NCBI GenBank assembly: GCA_024500155.1
Contig: CM044862.1
Coordinates: forward strand, 48,060,001-48,124,000
Length of the DNA: 64,000 nt
Direction: 5' to 3'
DNA from: Chenopodium formosanum
Lineage: Eukaryota; Streptophyta; Magnoliopsida; Caryophyllales; Amaranthaceae
Shown: piece by piece, positions 10,180 through 21,584 of the stretch
Layout: each line of letters opens with the position of its first letter
Numbering within the stretch: the stretch's first letter is position 1
The notes under the pieces: generated by a model
Told to the model about the DNA's origin: nothing
What the model saw: only the letters and a program-made list of their open reading frames with translations
The model's database searches: none
Made by a program: the position numbers and the translations under genes

Positions 10180-10994
10180 TTTCAGCTTTTTTCTGCCTTT
10201 GTTAATTATTTTATTTTTGTTCTGTATCTGCCGCCTTTTGAGCGGTCCTTTTATTAATTCAGCTTCCAAATTTTGCTTCATACTTTGCACATTTTATACT
10301 TAATAAGCTTTTGCTTTTTCGTACGCATGCTTTTTCATGTTTTTGTATCCTCGTACAATTGGGGGGTATGCCTCTTTATTCGCCGTTCGCCTAGTCCATA
10401 TTTTGAGTGGTTTGATTGACTTGGTAGAATTTATACCTTAGGTGGTATGACTTCTAACAAGTTAATCAAATCATAGTAATGATTGCCCTTGGACTAGGTG
10501 GTACGCCGAATCAACACATTATTTGGTCGTTCAATCGACTTTATGTGAGTTTGTCCGTTGAAACTATCGCTCGGACGCTCTCAGAAAATGTCAAGTATGA
10601 TCTCAACTTTAAATTTTTAAGTTTGGCTGGGCTGGGCTACCTAGGTACGCCCTTGCCCCATTAAATAGGTTTCACAGGGTACCTTACCTTTTTCGTCCGC
10701 CTTAGTTAGGGGCGGACGTATACATATGACTCGGGGTCAAGTTGCCCCTTTTTATTTTATTTAATTTACTTCTGTTCTGCGACCGAGTTGTTGTGTTGCA
10801 AGCAACCTACTCGCAGATTTCACGCGACATACCTGCATAGATTATGACCGTGCAAATACGCATAAATTAAATGGAAAATAATATAAAATATGTTTAAATT
10901 TTCATTAATTTGTCTAAATTACATTGTTGTGGCCGTACGGCTTACATCGCTCGGTCAACAGACCTAGCTGTAAACACAGCTTTTGGCTAAGTAC
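10180..10994. other. Convergent intergenic junction of element A
   Basis: No gene is seen here. It separates the 3' ends of the plus-strand antisense gene and minus-strand gag-pol and should hold both sets of 3' processing signals. Its main feature is the hairpin at 10379-10511. Confidence 0.7.
10379..10511. repeat. Conserved imperfect hairpin at the convergent junction (A)
   Basis: The left arm (about 10379-10426) contains CGCCTAGTCC and TTTGATTGACTTGGTA. The right arm (about 10459-10511) contains TTAATCAAA and GGACTAGGTGGTACGCCGAAT. Inside the right arm is a second palindrome, AATCAT-AGTA-ATGATT, followed by GCCC. The loop contains another small palindrome (ATACCTTAGGTGGTAT). Equivalent structures are at 58878-59008 in H and 39381-39492 in G. 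Confidence 0.8.
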
Positions 10995-12002
10995 TTAAAC
11001 ATAATATTTCTTCAAATTGTCAGTGTTCCATGTACGCGGAATGGGTCGGTCGTTCATGGCTTCAAGACGGTAAGTCCCATCTCGGACCTCTTTTTTGACT
11101 CGATACGGCCCTTCCCAATTTGGGGTCAGCTTCCCATCCTCATTTGCTCGTCCCACAGCCTCCATCTTCCTTAGGACCAGATCTCCCAATTTTATCGGCC
11201 GCTTTGACACTCGGCGATTGTATGTCCTTGTCATCCGTAGACGATAGATTTCGTGTCTAAGCGCCGCGTTGCCCCTAGCTTCAGGAAGGAAGTCTAGGGC
11301 GGTCTTCATGGCTTCCCAATTAGCCACTTTGTCATATAGCATCACCCTAAGGGTGGGCTCATACATTTCAATTGGGAGGACAGCCTCGGCACCATAGACT
11401 AAGAAGAATGGGGTTTTTCCTGTGGAACTCTTGGCCGTGGTTCGTATAGACCATAGCACATTGACCAACTCATCAGCCCATAAGCCGCCTTCCCTTTCAA
11501 GCTTGCGCTTAATTCCATTGGAGATCAACTTGTTGTATGTCTCTACTTGACTATTGGCTTGTGGTCGGCCGACTGAAGCAAAGCAATGAGCTATGCCTTG
11601 GTCCTCCAACCATTCTTTGAGTTGAGGCGTTTCGAACTGGGGTCCATTGTCGAACACCATAGACTGAGGAACGCCAAAGCGGGTAATGATATTCTTCCAT
11701 ATGAAAGTTGAAACGTCCATCCACTTGATGCCCCGAACAGCCTCGGCCTCTACCCACTTTGTGAAGTAGTCTACTGCAACGAAAACATATCGCCTTTGGC
11801 CGGACGCTGGTGTGTACGGTCCTAAAATGTCCATCCCCCATTTAGCAAAGGGGAGCGGACTACTGATGGCCGAAAGACTGTTGGTGGGTCGGTGGATCAA
11901 GGTTGCAAACCTCTGGCACTTGTCACACTTCTTTACCATTTCCATGGCGTCCGACTTTAAGCTCGGCCAGTAGTAACCCAAACGGGCAGCCTTTTCAGCC
12001 AA
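10995..12002 (-). pseudogene. Element A integrase
   Basis: This is the C-terminal part of the gag-pol frame. The first 60 residues have the end of the zinc-binding region (CDKCQRF), then the rve core with the first catalytic Asp in WGMDILGPY, the second in FDNGPQFET and a Glu in SQVETYNK, matching a D,D-35-E integrase. The C-terminal GPYRVKKEVRDGTYRLE module and the terminal KYYV match integrase ends in this clade. The product would join element DNA into the host genome. The segment itself is unbroken, but stop codons at 12036 and upstream cut it off from the rest. Confidence 0.9.
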
Positions 12003-12035
12003 AGCTCGTCCTTCAATGTGAGAGCCGCACTGCCC

Positions 12036-14237
12036 CTAGTGAAGATCGTCCAAGACATCATGCCCTCTCTCAGGAGTGATACATTTTGGGTATGGCTTCA
12101 CAAATGCCTTTTTAAACAACTCTCCTTGCTTAATTTCAAACCAGGCCGCTCTCTTTTTCATCAGCCAGCTCTCTTTAGGATCGGCCGGGAGTAATCCGTC
12201 CTTTAGGTAAGATATGATCCCGTCCATCCAAATAGAGCTTCTATCAATGATATGTACTGGCTCAGCATCAATACTCCTCTTTTCTTTTACTTCCCAAAAT
12301 ACCGACCTGGGAGTATCACATGATGTTGAGGATGCTAACTTAGAGAGGGCGTCTGCCTGATGATTGGACGAACGAGGAACCTGTTGTAGAGTAAAATGAT
12401 CTAGGCTCTTAGCCTCCTCTTTTACAATCTTCAAGTATTTTATCATAGCCGGCTCCCTCGCCTCGAAGTCTCCATTCACCTGGCCGACTACAAGTAGGGA
12501 ATCCGAACATACATCAATCTTTGTAGCTCCGGCCGCCTTACACATTCTAAGGCCAGCCAAGAGGGCTTCGTACTCGGCCTCATCATTAGAGGCTTGAAAC
12601 TGGAATCTCAGAGCGTACTCAAACTTATCTCCCTCAGGAGACTAACATATGACACATGCACCGCAACCAGCAGCTGTCGCACTACCATCCACGAACACTT
12701 TCCAGACCTGGTCTCCGGCCGTCTGAAGATCTGGCCGAGTCATTTCAGCTAAAAAATCAGCAAAGGCTTGCCCCTTAATTGCTTTTCTTGGCTCAAATGC
12801 AATGTCAAAGCCTCTCATTTCCAAGGCCCATTTAAGCATACGGCCGCTTGCCTCCATAGTTGTAAATGGCTTTTTCAGAGGTTGGTCTGTGTAGATCACA
12901 ATTAAATGTGCCAAGAAGTATGGCCGCATCTTTTTCGATGCCATGTATAATGCCAAGCCAAATTTTTCAATAGGGGGATACCTTAGCTCGGCGTTATGAA
13001 GTACGTGGCTAATAAAGTAGACAGGGATCTGGTGGCCGTCCCGTTCAGCAAGTAGGACAGCGCTTAGGGAGTGTTCAGAGATGGCAAGATAGATAAATAG
13101 CTTCTCACTCTTAAGTGGACTGACAAGCCGAGGCAATGTATGTAGGTGGCCTTTTAGCTGTACGAATGCTTCCTCGGCCTCCTCTGTCCACTCAAACATG
13201 GCTTTCTTTTTTATGGTTTGAAAGAAGTAGCGGCACTTGTTCCCTGATCTTGACAGAAATCTACCAAGTGCTGCTAAACAACCGGTCAATCTTTGGACTT
13301 CTTTAATTGTCCTTGGTGACTTCATGTCCATGACGGCTTGGATTTTTTCAGGGTTGGCCTCAATTCCACGCCGATCAATTAAAAATCCGAGAAATTTACC
13401 GGACTCAACACCAAAGACACATTTCTTTGGATTTAACATCATCTTATGCCGCCTAAGTTCGGTGAAAGTTTCTCGTAGGTCCTTTAAATGGTCGGCTGGC
13501 TCTTTTGACTTGACAACCATGTCATCAGTGTACGCCTCCATATTCCGAACGAGCTGATCTCTGAAGGCTGTATTAACAAGTCGTAGAAAGGTAGCTGGGG
13601 CATTCTTAAGGCCGAATGGCATAACTTTTTAACAATACAACCCCTGCTCTGTTACGAACGTTGTTTTCTCTTGATCTTCTTCCCATAATGGAATTTGATG
13701 GAATCCGGAGTATGCGTCCATAAAACTCATCAGGGCATGCCCGGCCGTCGAATCAACCAGGCGGTCAATTTTGGGCAAGGGAAAGCTATCCTTAGGGCAT
13801 GCCTTGTTCAGATCGGTGTAATCCACACACATTCTCCAAGTTCCATTCGGCTTCTTCACAAGGACCACATTGGCCACCCATTCTGGGTAATAACATTGTC
13901 GAATGAAACCGGCGTCCAAGAGCTTTTTAACTTCCCCTACGGCCGCCTGATTCCTCTCTTCTCCGTGATTCCTTTTCTTCTGGCAGACAGGTTTAATGGT
14001 CGGGTTTACAGCCAACTTATGCACGGCCAGGTCAGGGCTTATACTTGGCATCTCGCAAACATCAAATGCAAATACATCTTTGAACTTCCTCAACAATTGA
14101 ATTAACTCATCCCCAAGCACACCCAAAGCTATAGTGCCCACACTAACCGTCCGACCTGGTTGATCGGGGTCGAGCACTATATCTTGGTGGCTGCCGGCCG
14201 GCTGGGGTCGTAACTCTTCTGGCCGACCGACAGTCAT
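12036..14237 (-). pseudogene. Element A reverse transcriptase and RNase H
   Basis: One frame, continuous with gag and integrase, is broken by stops at 13629-13631 (TAA where H has Tyr), 12642-12644 (TAG) and 12036-12038 (TAG). RT motifs include NGTWRMCVDYTDLNKACPKD, DAYSGFHQIP, MPFGLKNAPATF and the catalytic box at 13521-13532, which reads YTDD instead of the usual Y-hydrophobic-DD (H has YIDD). An RNase H-like region follows, with VFVDGSA at the end of one segment and an SNHQADALSKLAS stretch further on. Together they would copy RNA into DNA and remove the RNA template. The fixed frame with point stops indicates decay without indels. Confidence 0.92.
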
Positions 14238-14363
14238 TAGCTGCTATGCTTGCTCTATCTTGGTCGTCTTACGCTTCTGGCCGACCTGGTGTGTTGGGAG
14301 TGAGGTTCCTTCTTCTTTTGGCTCGGACAATTTTGGTCCGCACGCTGTAGGCTTAACCGCCAA

Positions 14364-16766
14364 CTAATTACATTCCTTTGCCATCTTCTGACTTCCTTGG
14401 ATTGTACCTATTTTCCCGTCCGTCCTCTCAAACTTTAGCAGCATTAGGTGAGGCACAATGACTGCTTTTGCTGCATTCAGTGTAGGACGGCCGAGTATAA
14501 AATTATATCCAGTCAGCTCTTTCACAACCAAGAAGCGGACAACCATATCCCTTCCTTCCCCTTTTTGCCCAAATTGGACAGGTAAGTCTATCCGCCCCAC
14601 CGGGTGGATTACATTCCCCCCAAATCCGACCAACGGGTGAGTGATGTCCTGGAGAGCATCCTCTGGAAAGCTGAGATTCTTCAAGGCGGTCAGGCTGATG
14701 ATATCAGCTGCGCTTCCTGTGTCAATCAAAATTCGTCCAACCTTCAAATTAGCTATCTTCATAATGAATACCATGGGATCATTGTGTAAGGCTTTGACCT
14801 CCCCCCAATCGGCCTCACTGATGATTACTTCGGGGAAGGGTTCAGCCTTTACTGAGTCCATTTGCATCACCTTTCCCAGGTTCCGGGCGTCCTGCTTGAT
14901 CCCCTTCATAGTGGGGCCGCCTGCGACAAATTCTCCTGATATCACGGCCACAAAGCCTGAATCAGTGCTGTTCCCATCATCTTCCTTATCTTTATTCTTG
15001 TCATTCTTTTGCTTTTGCTCGGACGTGTTGTTTGTCCGTGTGTAAGTGAATTTGGACTTCATCACATACGAATTCAGCATGCCCTTCTCGGCTAGCTTGT
15101 CCAGCAGTCTCTTCAAGTTGATACAATCGTTTGTGTCATGTCCCACATCCTTGTGGTAATGGCAGTACTTGTTCTTGTTCCTATACTGAGTCGGGCCTCT
15201 CAGCGGTTGTGGCTTCTCAAATTCAAACTTATCCTTGATTTCCATCAAGATAGAATAACAATCCTTGTTGAATTCAAACTGGGGCTCGTACGCCTTGACC
15301 TTCTTGGACTTCTGTGGCTGGGCATCAGCCACCCAGACTTCTTTTCTCTTTTTTCCTTCTTTCTTTTGGCCGGCCAAGTCTTGCTGAGAAGGTTTTTTCT
15401 CAGCCCCCTTGGCCGGTGCTTCTGATTTCGTGAGCGAACAAAAGTCCGCTGCTTTAATATAAGCTTTGGCTTCCCGCAAGACACCTGCGTATGTCCGAAT
15501 CTTTTTCCTAACCAGGTCAAATTTAAAACCATTGTGCCTTAATCCCCGGAGAAATTCAGAGTAAGCCATTTCGTCCGGCAGATTATGAATTTGGGCTTTT
15601 TCTTGGTTAAATCGTTGGACGTACGAGCGTAGGCCCTCATTCTTTCCTTGGACGATTGTCGCCAAGTTAAGGCTAGTCTTTCGAGGCGGTATGTTGTATG
15701 AAAAATTTCCCACAAACAGCAAACTAAGAGTAATAAAACAATTGATGCATCCGGCCGGCAAACTGTTGAACCAATCCTGCGCCATGCCTTTCAGAGTGGC
15801 CGGAAAACATTTGCACCAAGTAGCATCGTCTACGCTTTGCAAGTACATCAGGTTTCTGTACAAGGTGATGTGTTCTTCTGGGTTGCCCGTGCCATCATAA
15901 GCTCCCACAAGTACACTCTTCACCTTTGGCGGCTAAGGGGCATTTAAAATATCTTGCGAAAACGGGGGCGGCTTATCTCCCAGAGTAAGTAGGCGCATCT
16001 GCCAATCGATGGGTTGTGGCTGCACGGACGGTCCATCCAGGTAAGGAGCCTGTCCGTACACCTACCCGTATGGCCCATATTGTCCGTATGCCTGGGGGTT
16101 CGGCTGCATCAAGCCATTGAACCCCTGAGGAGGTTGATATTGCAGTGATTGGGCTAGAATAGGAATTGGAGTATGAAAGACTGGAATAGGAGTTGGGGTG
16201 CGAACTGCCTGACTTCCACTAGAGATGGCCGTATTGGTATGTTGGGAAAGAGAATGATGTAAAAAATCATCCGGCATAGTTGGGGTTGAGGCCGTGTCCG
16301 AGTAGGTGACGCGCTCCCTCTACTTATGCCGAAGGTAATCTCTTGCGTCCTTCCATCGTCTGGACGGCTCAGGATCCTCTCTTTGAGGCTGCCTACCCCT
16401 CCCCCCAGCCGACTGCGTTTTCGCCAGCAAGTCAGAGAAATTAGTCCGTGGTGCCCTCGGGGACCTTCCAGTCGGCCTTCAAAAGGGAGTGTTTCCAGCG
16501 TCCGTTGCATGGACTGCTTTGCTGTGTGTCTTCTTTGGAGCCCTCTGTTCCTCTCTCCTGGGCGGCTGCCTAGAGGAAGAGGCTTCATTGTTTTCAATCT
16601 CTTTTCTAAGTTTGTTAAGCGTGACCTTAAGAGAGGTTCCGGTAACAAGAGGGTCATCAGCTTCTTGAAATGTGGCTATCAGAGGATCGCTAGTACGGAT
16701 TGTAGGGATTAAATCCTCTACATGTCCATCCTCTCCTGGATTAGGTGTCTGACCGTCTATCGCCAT
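14364..16766 (-). pseudogene. Element A gag and aspartic protease
   Basis: The ATG at 16766 is 15 bases from the PBS and gives MAIDGQTPN, as in H (MAINGQTPN). The frame has stops at 16479 (TGA), 16320 (TAG), 16062 (TAG) and 15933 (TAG), then is open from 15923 to the TAA at 14364; a TAG at 14244 follows before RT. The retrotransposon gag region (PF03732-like; WFNSLPAGCIN, FLRGLRHNGFKFD) is followed by a zinc-knuckle-like HYHKDVGHDTNDC and an aspartic protease with the DTGSA active site and FILGRPTLN. Gag would coat the RNA and the protease would cut the polyprotein. All stops are in one frame. Confidence 0.9.
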
Positions 16767-16780
16767 AACGTATGAGTATC

Positions 16781-16796
16781 CCCACAGACGGCGCCA
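16781..16796 (-). other. Primer-binding site of element A
   Basis: On the minus strand TGGCGCCGTCTGTGGG starts two bases after the 5' LTR end (CCCGAAACA). The same site is in H (49477-49492) and G (45436-45451). From memory this type is assigned to tRNA-Arg in Ogre/Tat elements. Confidence 0.85.
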
Positions 16797-16798
16797 AA

Positions 16799-17297
16799 TG
16801 TTTCGGGAGTTTTTTTGGATTTCCTGGGATACTGGTCACGTTCTTCTGGCCACGAGACGGTCCAACCTGCAAAACAACGAATATTCCGATCAACGGAATA
16901 TTCGCCTTCGACGATCAAGTCAGTGATCAGAACGGAAAAGGCTAGAGAGAGAAAGTAGAGAGAAGTTGGAGCTATTTAATGCTCTGTTGTTTGTAAATGT
17001 CTTAATCCACCCCTCCCATCATAAATGATTGGGGTATTTATAGGGGTGGGACTCGTGCCCCTTTCTAGGGTTTGTACCCTAGATTTGCGTGGCGTGATTG
17101 ACTGCGCAATCAGTGAGTGCCACGTGCTACTCTGGGGGCGCCGTTTTGCGGCTTTCATTGATATCTCTCGGGATTTGGGCCCTGACGTTGTTAGGGCTTT
17201 CTGGCGTGCTGATTAAAGAGGGAACACATGCCCTAAACACGTGGTATCTTTTCATGACGACACGTGTCACCCTCTGACTGGGCCACGTGTAGCTATG
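16799..17297 (-). repeat. 5' LTR of element A, part next to the PBS
   Basis: It matches the 3' LTR (5403-6030) from TGTTTCGGG on and is cut by D2 at CTATG (17293-17297). The rest of this LTR is at 26173-26299. Confidence 0.92.
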
Positions 17298-17739
17298 TGA
17301 TGAGTGACATTTATGTCACTCTTAGGGAGTAGTTTTAGAGTCATTTTCGTGTTTATTTTATCCTATTTTCCCTTTCTTTCTCTTGTTTTCTCTTAATAAC
17401 ATTTCTACTTTATTTTGGTAATTTTGGTGTGTTTTAGTTTATTTTCTTTTTTTTATTAATTTTAGTCTATTGTCCTATTTTATTTTTATTTTATTTGCTT
17501 GCGTAGTTTTAATTATTTTTAGTTTAGTTTTATGTCTCTTATTCTCTATTTTATTTTATTTATTTCTATTTTATTTATTTTATTTTATTTGTCGTGGTTT
17601 TGTTTTATTTCGTCCTTTGTTTATTTTCATTTTATTTTATTCTTTGTCCCAATTCTCTCCTCAATCTTGCTCGTGTTTGTAGGTGTGTTCGAGGTTCAAG
17701 GCATACGCTACAATATCCAAATAGAGTGAGTCTCGGGTT

Positions 17740-18235
17740 TGCCCTGCTACTTGCTGCTGCCCCTTAACCTTCACTCCACCACACCTTATCCTCCACCACA
17801 TCAACCACAGCAGCCCCTCAGCCAACCTCCTCTGCTTCTCCCCTGCTGCCACCAATCAAACACCTCCACAGCCCGCCAGATGCTAACACCACACACAACA
17901 GCACACACAACCAAACAACCCACTGCACCTGACCACAGCAGCCCCTCACCAACACAACGCACCAGCCCACAACCACCAACAACAGCCACACAACACAGCA
18001 GCCACGCAATCACTCCACAACACCACCAACACACACCAGCACCAACGCACCAGCCAACAACCACCTGACCACCGCAACCAGCCGCAACAGCCCCTGCTTC
18101 ACCCCGCATCACCACAAGCACCCACAAACCGCACACAGCAGCCACGCAATCACCCCGCAACACCACCGCGCAACAGAGCAGCCACCACCAGCATCAATTA
18201 CAGCAACAATTGCGCCACATCGTCACCAATTCGCA
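17740..18235. repeat. C/A-rich low-complexity tract in the D2 LTR
   Basis: This tract is built of CACCACAAC, CAGCAGCC and CACGCAATCAC motifs with partial internal repeats (for example near 17994 and 18136). The 3' LTR copy spans about 24224-24715, with small deletions. Confidence 0.8.
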
Positions 18236-18272
18236 CAGCAACAGCCCCAAATCAGAGAGAAATGCAAGTTCA

Positions 18273-18430
18273 TTTGGGTTCGAGCAAACCCATTAAGAAG
18301 TTCGGCCGAACGTCGAGTCAGAGACTTTGGGGGTTTTGTTATTCGAAGAGGAGTGGTCGAACATACCCTTGGTTCGACCGAACCAACCCCGTAGTTCGGT
18401 CGAACCAACCACCGGTTCGATCGAACCATT
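18273..18430. repeat. Palindromic TTCGACCGAA array in the D2 5' LTR
   Basis: Variants include GTTCGGCCGAAC, GGTTCGACCGAACC, GTTCGGTCGAAC and GGTTCGATCGAACC, several within 160 bp. The 3' LTR copy is at 24752-24902. Confidence 0.8.
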
Positions 18431-18778
18431 TCACGAGCCTCGCACATGATTTTTAATGAGGATCGAACGATGATGATGCAATTGGTGTTGATAGCCATTG
18501 ATTTGGAGCATTGATTTAATGATAATGGTTGATGATGGTGGTAGGAGAATCGAAAAATCAGAGCAGCCATGAAGATGGATGAAACCGTCTGATTGTTTTG
18601 CTTTTTGGATTTAATTTTGTTTTACTTTTATTTTTATTTTCTTTGTTTTCTTTTCTCTTTTTCTTATTTTCTTTCTTTTATTTTTTATTCTTATTTTAGT
18701 TTTCTATTTTTACTTTTCCTTTTAATTTATTTTATTTTATTTTCTTTTTCTATTTTTTTCCTAATTTTATTAAGTTAG

Positions 18779-18786
18779 TATAAATA
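18779..18786 (+). promoter_or_regulatory. TATA box of the D2 5' LTR
   Basis: TATAAATA is followed by ACCCATTTTTTGGGGG; the same sequence lies near 25222 in the 3' LTR. It probably sets the transcription start and the U3/R border. Confidence 0.6.
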
Positions 18787-19724
18787 CCCATTTTTTGGGG
18801 GTAATAAAACATTCAATAACTATCTATTCTTCTCTCTAATTAGTTTTAGGTTAGGTTAGGATTAGTCATCATTGGTAGAGAGAGAAAGTGAGGTTTTCTT
18901 CATTAATGAACTTGGATTTTGAAGAAGGAGCTTGTTCAATCCTTTGTAGACCTTCATCTTCAATTAATGAGCAATTTCTTACTCTCTCTCCTCTATTTTT
19001 ATTTGTTTTATTTTGATTATTATTTTAGTTGTTGGTATTGCTTGTTAATCATGTTTATCCTTGATTGTTTGTTAATTAATCTTGTTATTAACATGATTAG
19101 TGAGTAATTTCCCCATTCAGGGGAAGGTTGTGGTGTAGTTGGACCTTGAGCATGTTCTAGGGTTTAGAATTGATTTATTTGTGATTAAAGTCTTTATATG
19201 CTTGATATTCTTTAATCTTCTTGCAAGTGCACATTGTTGGTTGATTAAAGGTGAATCTTTGCTAACAAGAAACGGAAGTTGACTTAGTTAAGGTTCATTA
19301 CTATCGATAGTTCATTGATTGCACCTTCTAATATATGGTTCTAGTGTGGAAACATATAGGCTATGTTAGGAGAAGCCAATTGACCTCGGAAGGCGGCTAG
19401 ATTGGATCCTTTATTTCGATATTTGAGCATGTTTAGTTCATAATTAATTCAATTTCTATGCCTTTGTTTATGTTCAAGTGAATGCTATACCTAAACCATT
19501 TCCCTTAATGTTTTATTTCTTGTTTTAGCATTTTTAGACTTTAGTTTATTTATCTCCTATCCCGGACTAGCTTAATTGTCGATAACATTTGGTGGTGTTT
19601 ATTCGTTCTCTGTGGTTCGACCCCTATGCTTGCCTTATACTCGTATTAGGTTTGTTTAGGTTGTATAAATTGTATTTGATCTAGGGATAGACAATTGACG
19701 ACGCGTTTATTTCCCTTGTCAAAT

Positions 19725-19742
19725 TGGCGCCGTTGCCGGGGA
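19725..19742 (+). other. Primer-binding site of D2 (tRNA-Asp type)
   Basis: TGGCGCCGTTGCCGGGGA starts four bases after the LTR end. It is complementary to the 3' end of plant tRNA-Asp (CCGGCAACGGCGCCA), the primer type known for Athila-like elements. Confidence 0.88.
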
Positions 19743-19838
19743 ACGGCTTCCATTACCGTTATGTTATCTTATTGAGACTAGTCCATTGTATATATTTCTT
19801 TTGATTTGTTTTTGTTCTCTTTGTTTTGTTTTTGAAAA

Positions 19839-21584
19839 ATGGCACATTTTTCTTTTCCTCAATATGATGATGAGCCTTTTTATGTCTACTTCCATAGACT
19901 TGTGGGGTTTTTGAACTAGAATGGTTGTAATCCTTGTGAATCTTGTGAGATTTGTTACTATGGCATGAATGAACAAACGAGATATGAAGTTGAAAGTAGG
20001 TTTAATGGCGAATTTCAAGCATTATCGGTTCATAGTGCTTGGAGCTTTTTTGTACGGTTTGCTAAGGAAGTACGCAATAGGGCATGTAATGTTGCTAATT
20101 TTGATTCTCAATGTGATAATAGTTTTATTAGTGGCATGCATCCCCATGATTTGTCTTGTAATCCTATTTGTGAACCTAGTACAAGTGATTTCAACTCTCT
20201 ATCTCCTATTGTTGATGATGAATCTCATTTGCTTGATTATATCCCCTCTCCCCAATATGATGATGCTCATGTTTATAATGTGAATGATCCTCCCTCCTCA
20301 TCTTCTTGTTCTTACATGGCTTCAAATGATTTCCCTTATGCTTCTAATGAGTCCTTTTATGAGGGTAATTCTATGGAAAGTTTGAAGGAAGAGAAGATAA
20401 TGAAGATAATGGAGATGATGGAGAAGTATAACGAGATGAGGGAAGTTGAGAATAGGGAGACGGAAGCTAGAATGAAGATGCTTGAGAGCTAAATTCTCCA
20501 ACTAGCCAACTCTCAAGAAAATGCCCTTCCTTCTTCTTCTCTTCCCCATATGAGTGAGGATCCCATTAGAGAGCATTCGAGTGATGGTGAAGGAGTTGAA
20601 AATGAAAAGAGTGTTGATTTTGAAAATCCTAATCCTTCTTCCCATCTTGATGAGTCTCAAGTGTATGTTTGTGACCCTTCAATCTATGAGTATATAGACT
20701 CTTTTGAGGTAATGTCCCACATATTTTTCGAGAGTCATATGAGGACTTATAGATTATTGGATGATTTCATCGAGAACGCTTCTTGGGACTTAGATGAGTT
20801 TGAGATGAATCTACCTCCATTCATGCACGGTTTTGGGACCTTGGGTTTTGAGATAGTAGAAGGAAAAGTTGTTTATTGTGGTGAAAAGTAGGATAAGGTT
20901 GATTACCTTGGAGTTTTTGAGCTTGAGGGAGATGTAGAACATGAGGGTCCTTCATTTGAGGATTCCATGATTGATTTTCATTCCCTCATTAGTAATGTGA
21001 GATCTTGTGATGAGGGATTAGCTACCCCTTTTTCCCTTTCTCATACACCTTTTTCCCAAAGGTTTAACCATATCTCCTATTATCCTTTGTTCCTCCCTTC
21101 TTTTCTCAAAGAACCTCTTAAGGATCCTCTTCCTATTCAAGCTTCCGAAGCCCCTAACTCTTTCATTGTTGATGAGGAAAAGAGTTATAATGCCAACCAA
21201 AAAGATTTTTGTGAGGATTTTTCTTTTTCTTCTTCTACTTTTTCTTCTTATTTTCTTGATTTTTCTTTTGATTCTTTTACTTTTTCTTTTCTCCCTTCTC
21301 TCAAGCATAAAGTCTCCTTGTACTTTATGTTTTCTTGTCATATGAGCATCGCGTATGCTCTATTTCTTGATATGTTTTCCGGTGCATATGACAAGCTTTT
21401 GCGTTCTTTGTCGGGTTATTTACTAGATTGGTCATGCTTGGACGTTAAGCAAGCCTTTGCGGGAAGTAACCCGTGTTTTAATGCTTTCTTTTTCTTTCTT
21501 TTGTGTTTCTCATTTTTGTTTACTCTCTTGTCTATTTGTATAGGTACTCGATGCATATACTCATGTGCAAGGATTACGGATTGA
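19839..21584 (+). pseudogene. D2 single internal frame, unknown protein (581 codons)
   Basis: The frame starts ATG at 19839 (MAHFSFPQYDDEPFYVYFHR) and runs to 21584. It is broken only by TAG at 19917, TAA at 20490 and TAG at 20889, all in one frame. No gag, zinc knuckle, protease, RT or integrase motif is seen. The first 60 residues hold a Cys cluster (NGCNPCESCEICYYG). Around codons 170-218 is a Glu/Met/Lys-rich stretch likely to be helical. Two hydrophobic segments near the end (about codons 492-514 and 546-570, the latter with FFFFLLCFSFLFTLL) could be membrane helices, although T-rich DNA can mimic this. It could be a distant gag, a membrane protein or a relic. Not recognised. Confidence 0.55.

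Larger units (their letters stand above)
17298..19721 (+). repeat. 5' LTR of D2 (2424 bp)
   Basis: It has a T-rich TTTTATTTTATT tract (about 17470-17640), a C/A-rich tract (17740-18235), a TTCGACCGAA palindrome array (18273-18430), a TATAAATA box at 18779-18786 and a conserved 3' third also found at 1-767. The C/A-rich tract is open on both strands, but this looks compositional. Confidence 0.93.

Noticed and set aside
13237..14105. Plus-strand frames opposite the reverse transcriptase of A
   Set aside because: They are reverse complements of conserved RT codons.
16781..16796. Host tRNA gene fragment
   Set aside because: It is only the 16-base primer site; no tRNA body is nearby.
17739..18166. 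Overlapping open frames on both strands in the C/A-rich tract of the D2 LTR
   Set aside because: Composition (few stop-forming words) explains them; the tract varies in length between the two LTRs and no domain is visible.
21018..21341. Lys/Arg-rich minus-strand frame
   Set aside because: It is the reverse complement of the T-rich, Phe/Ser-coding part of the D2 frame.
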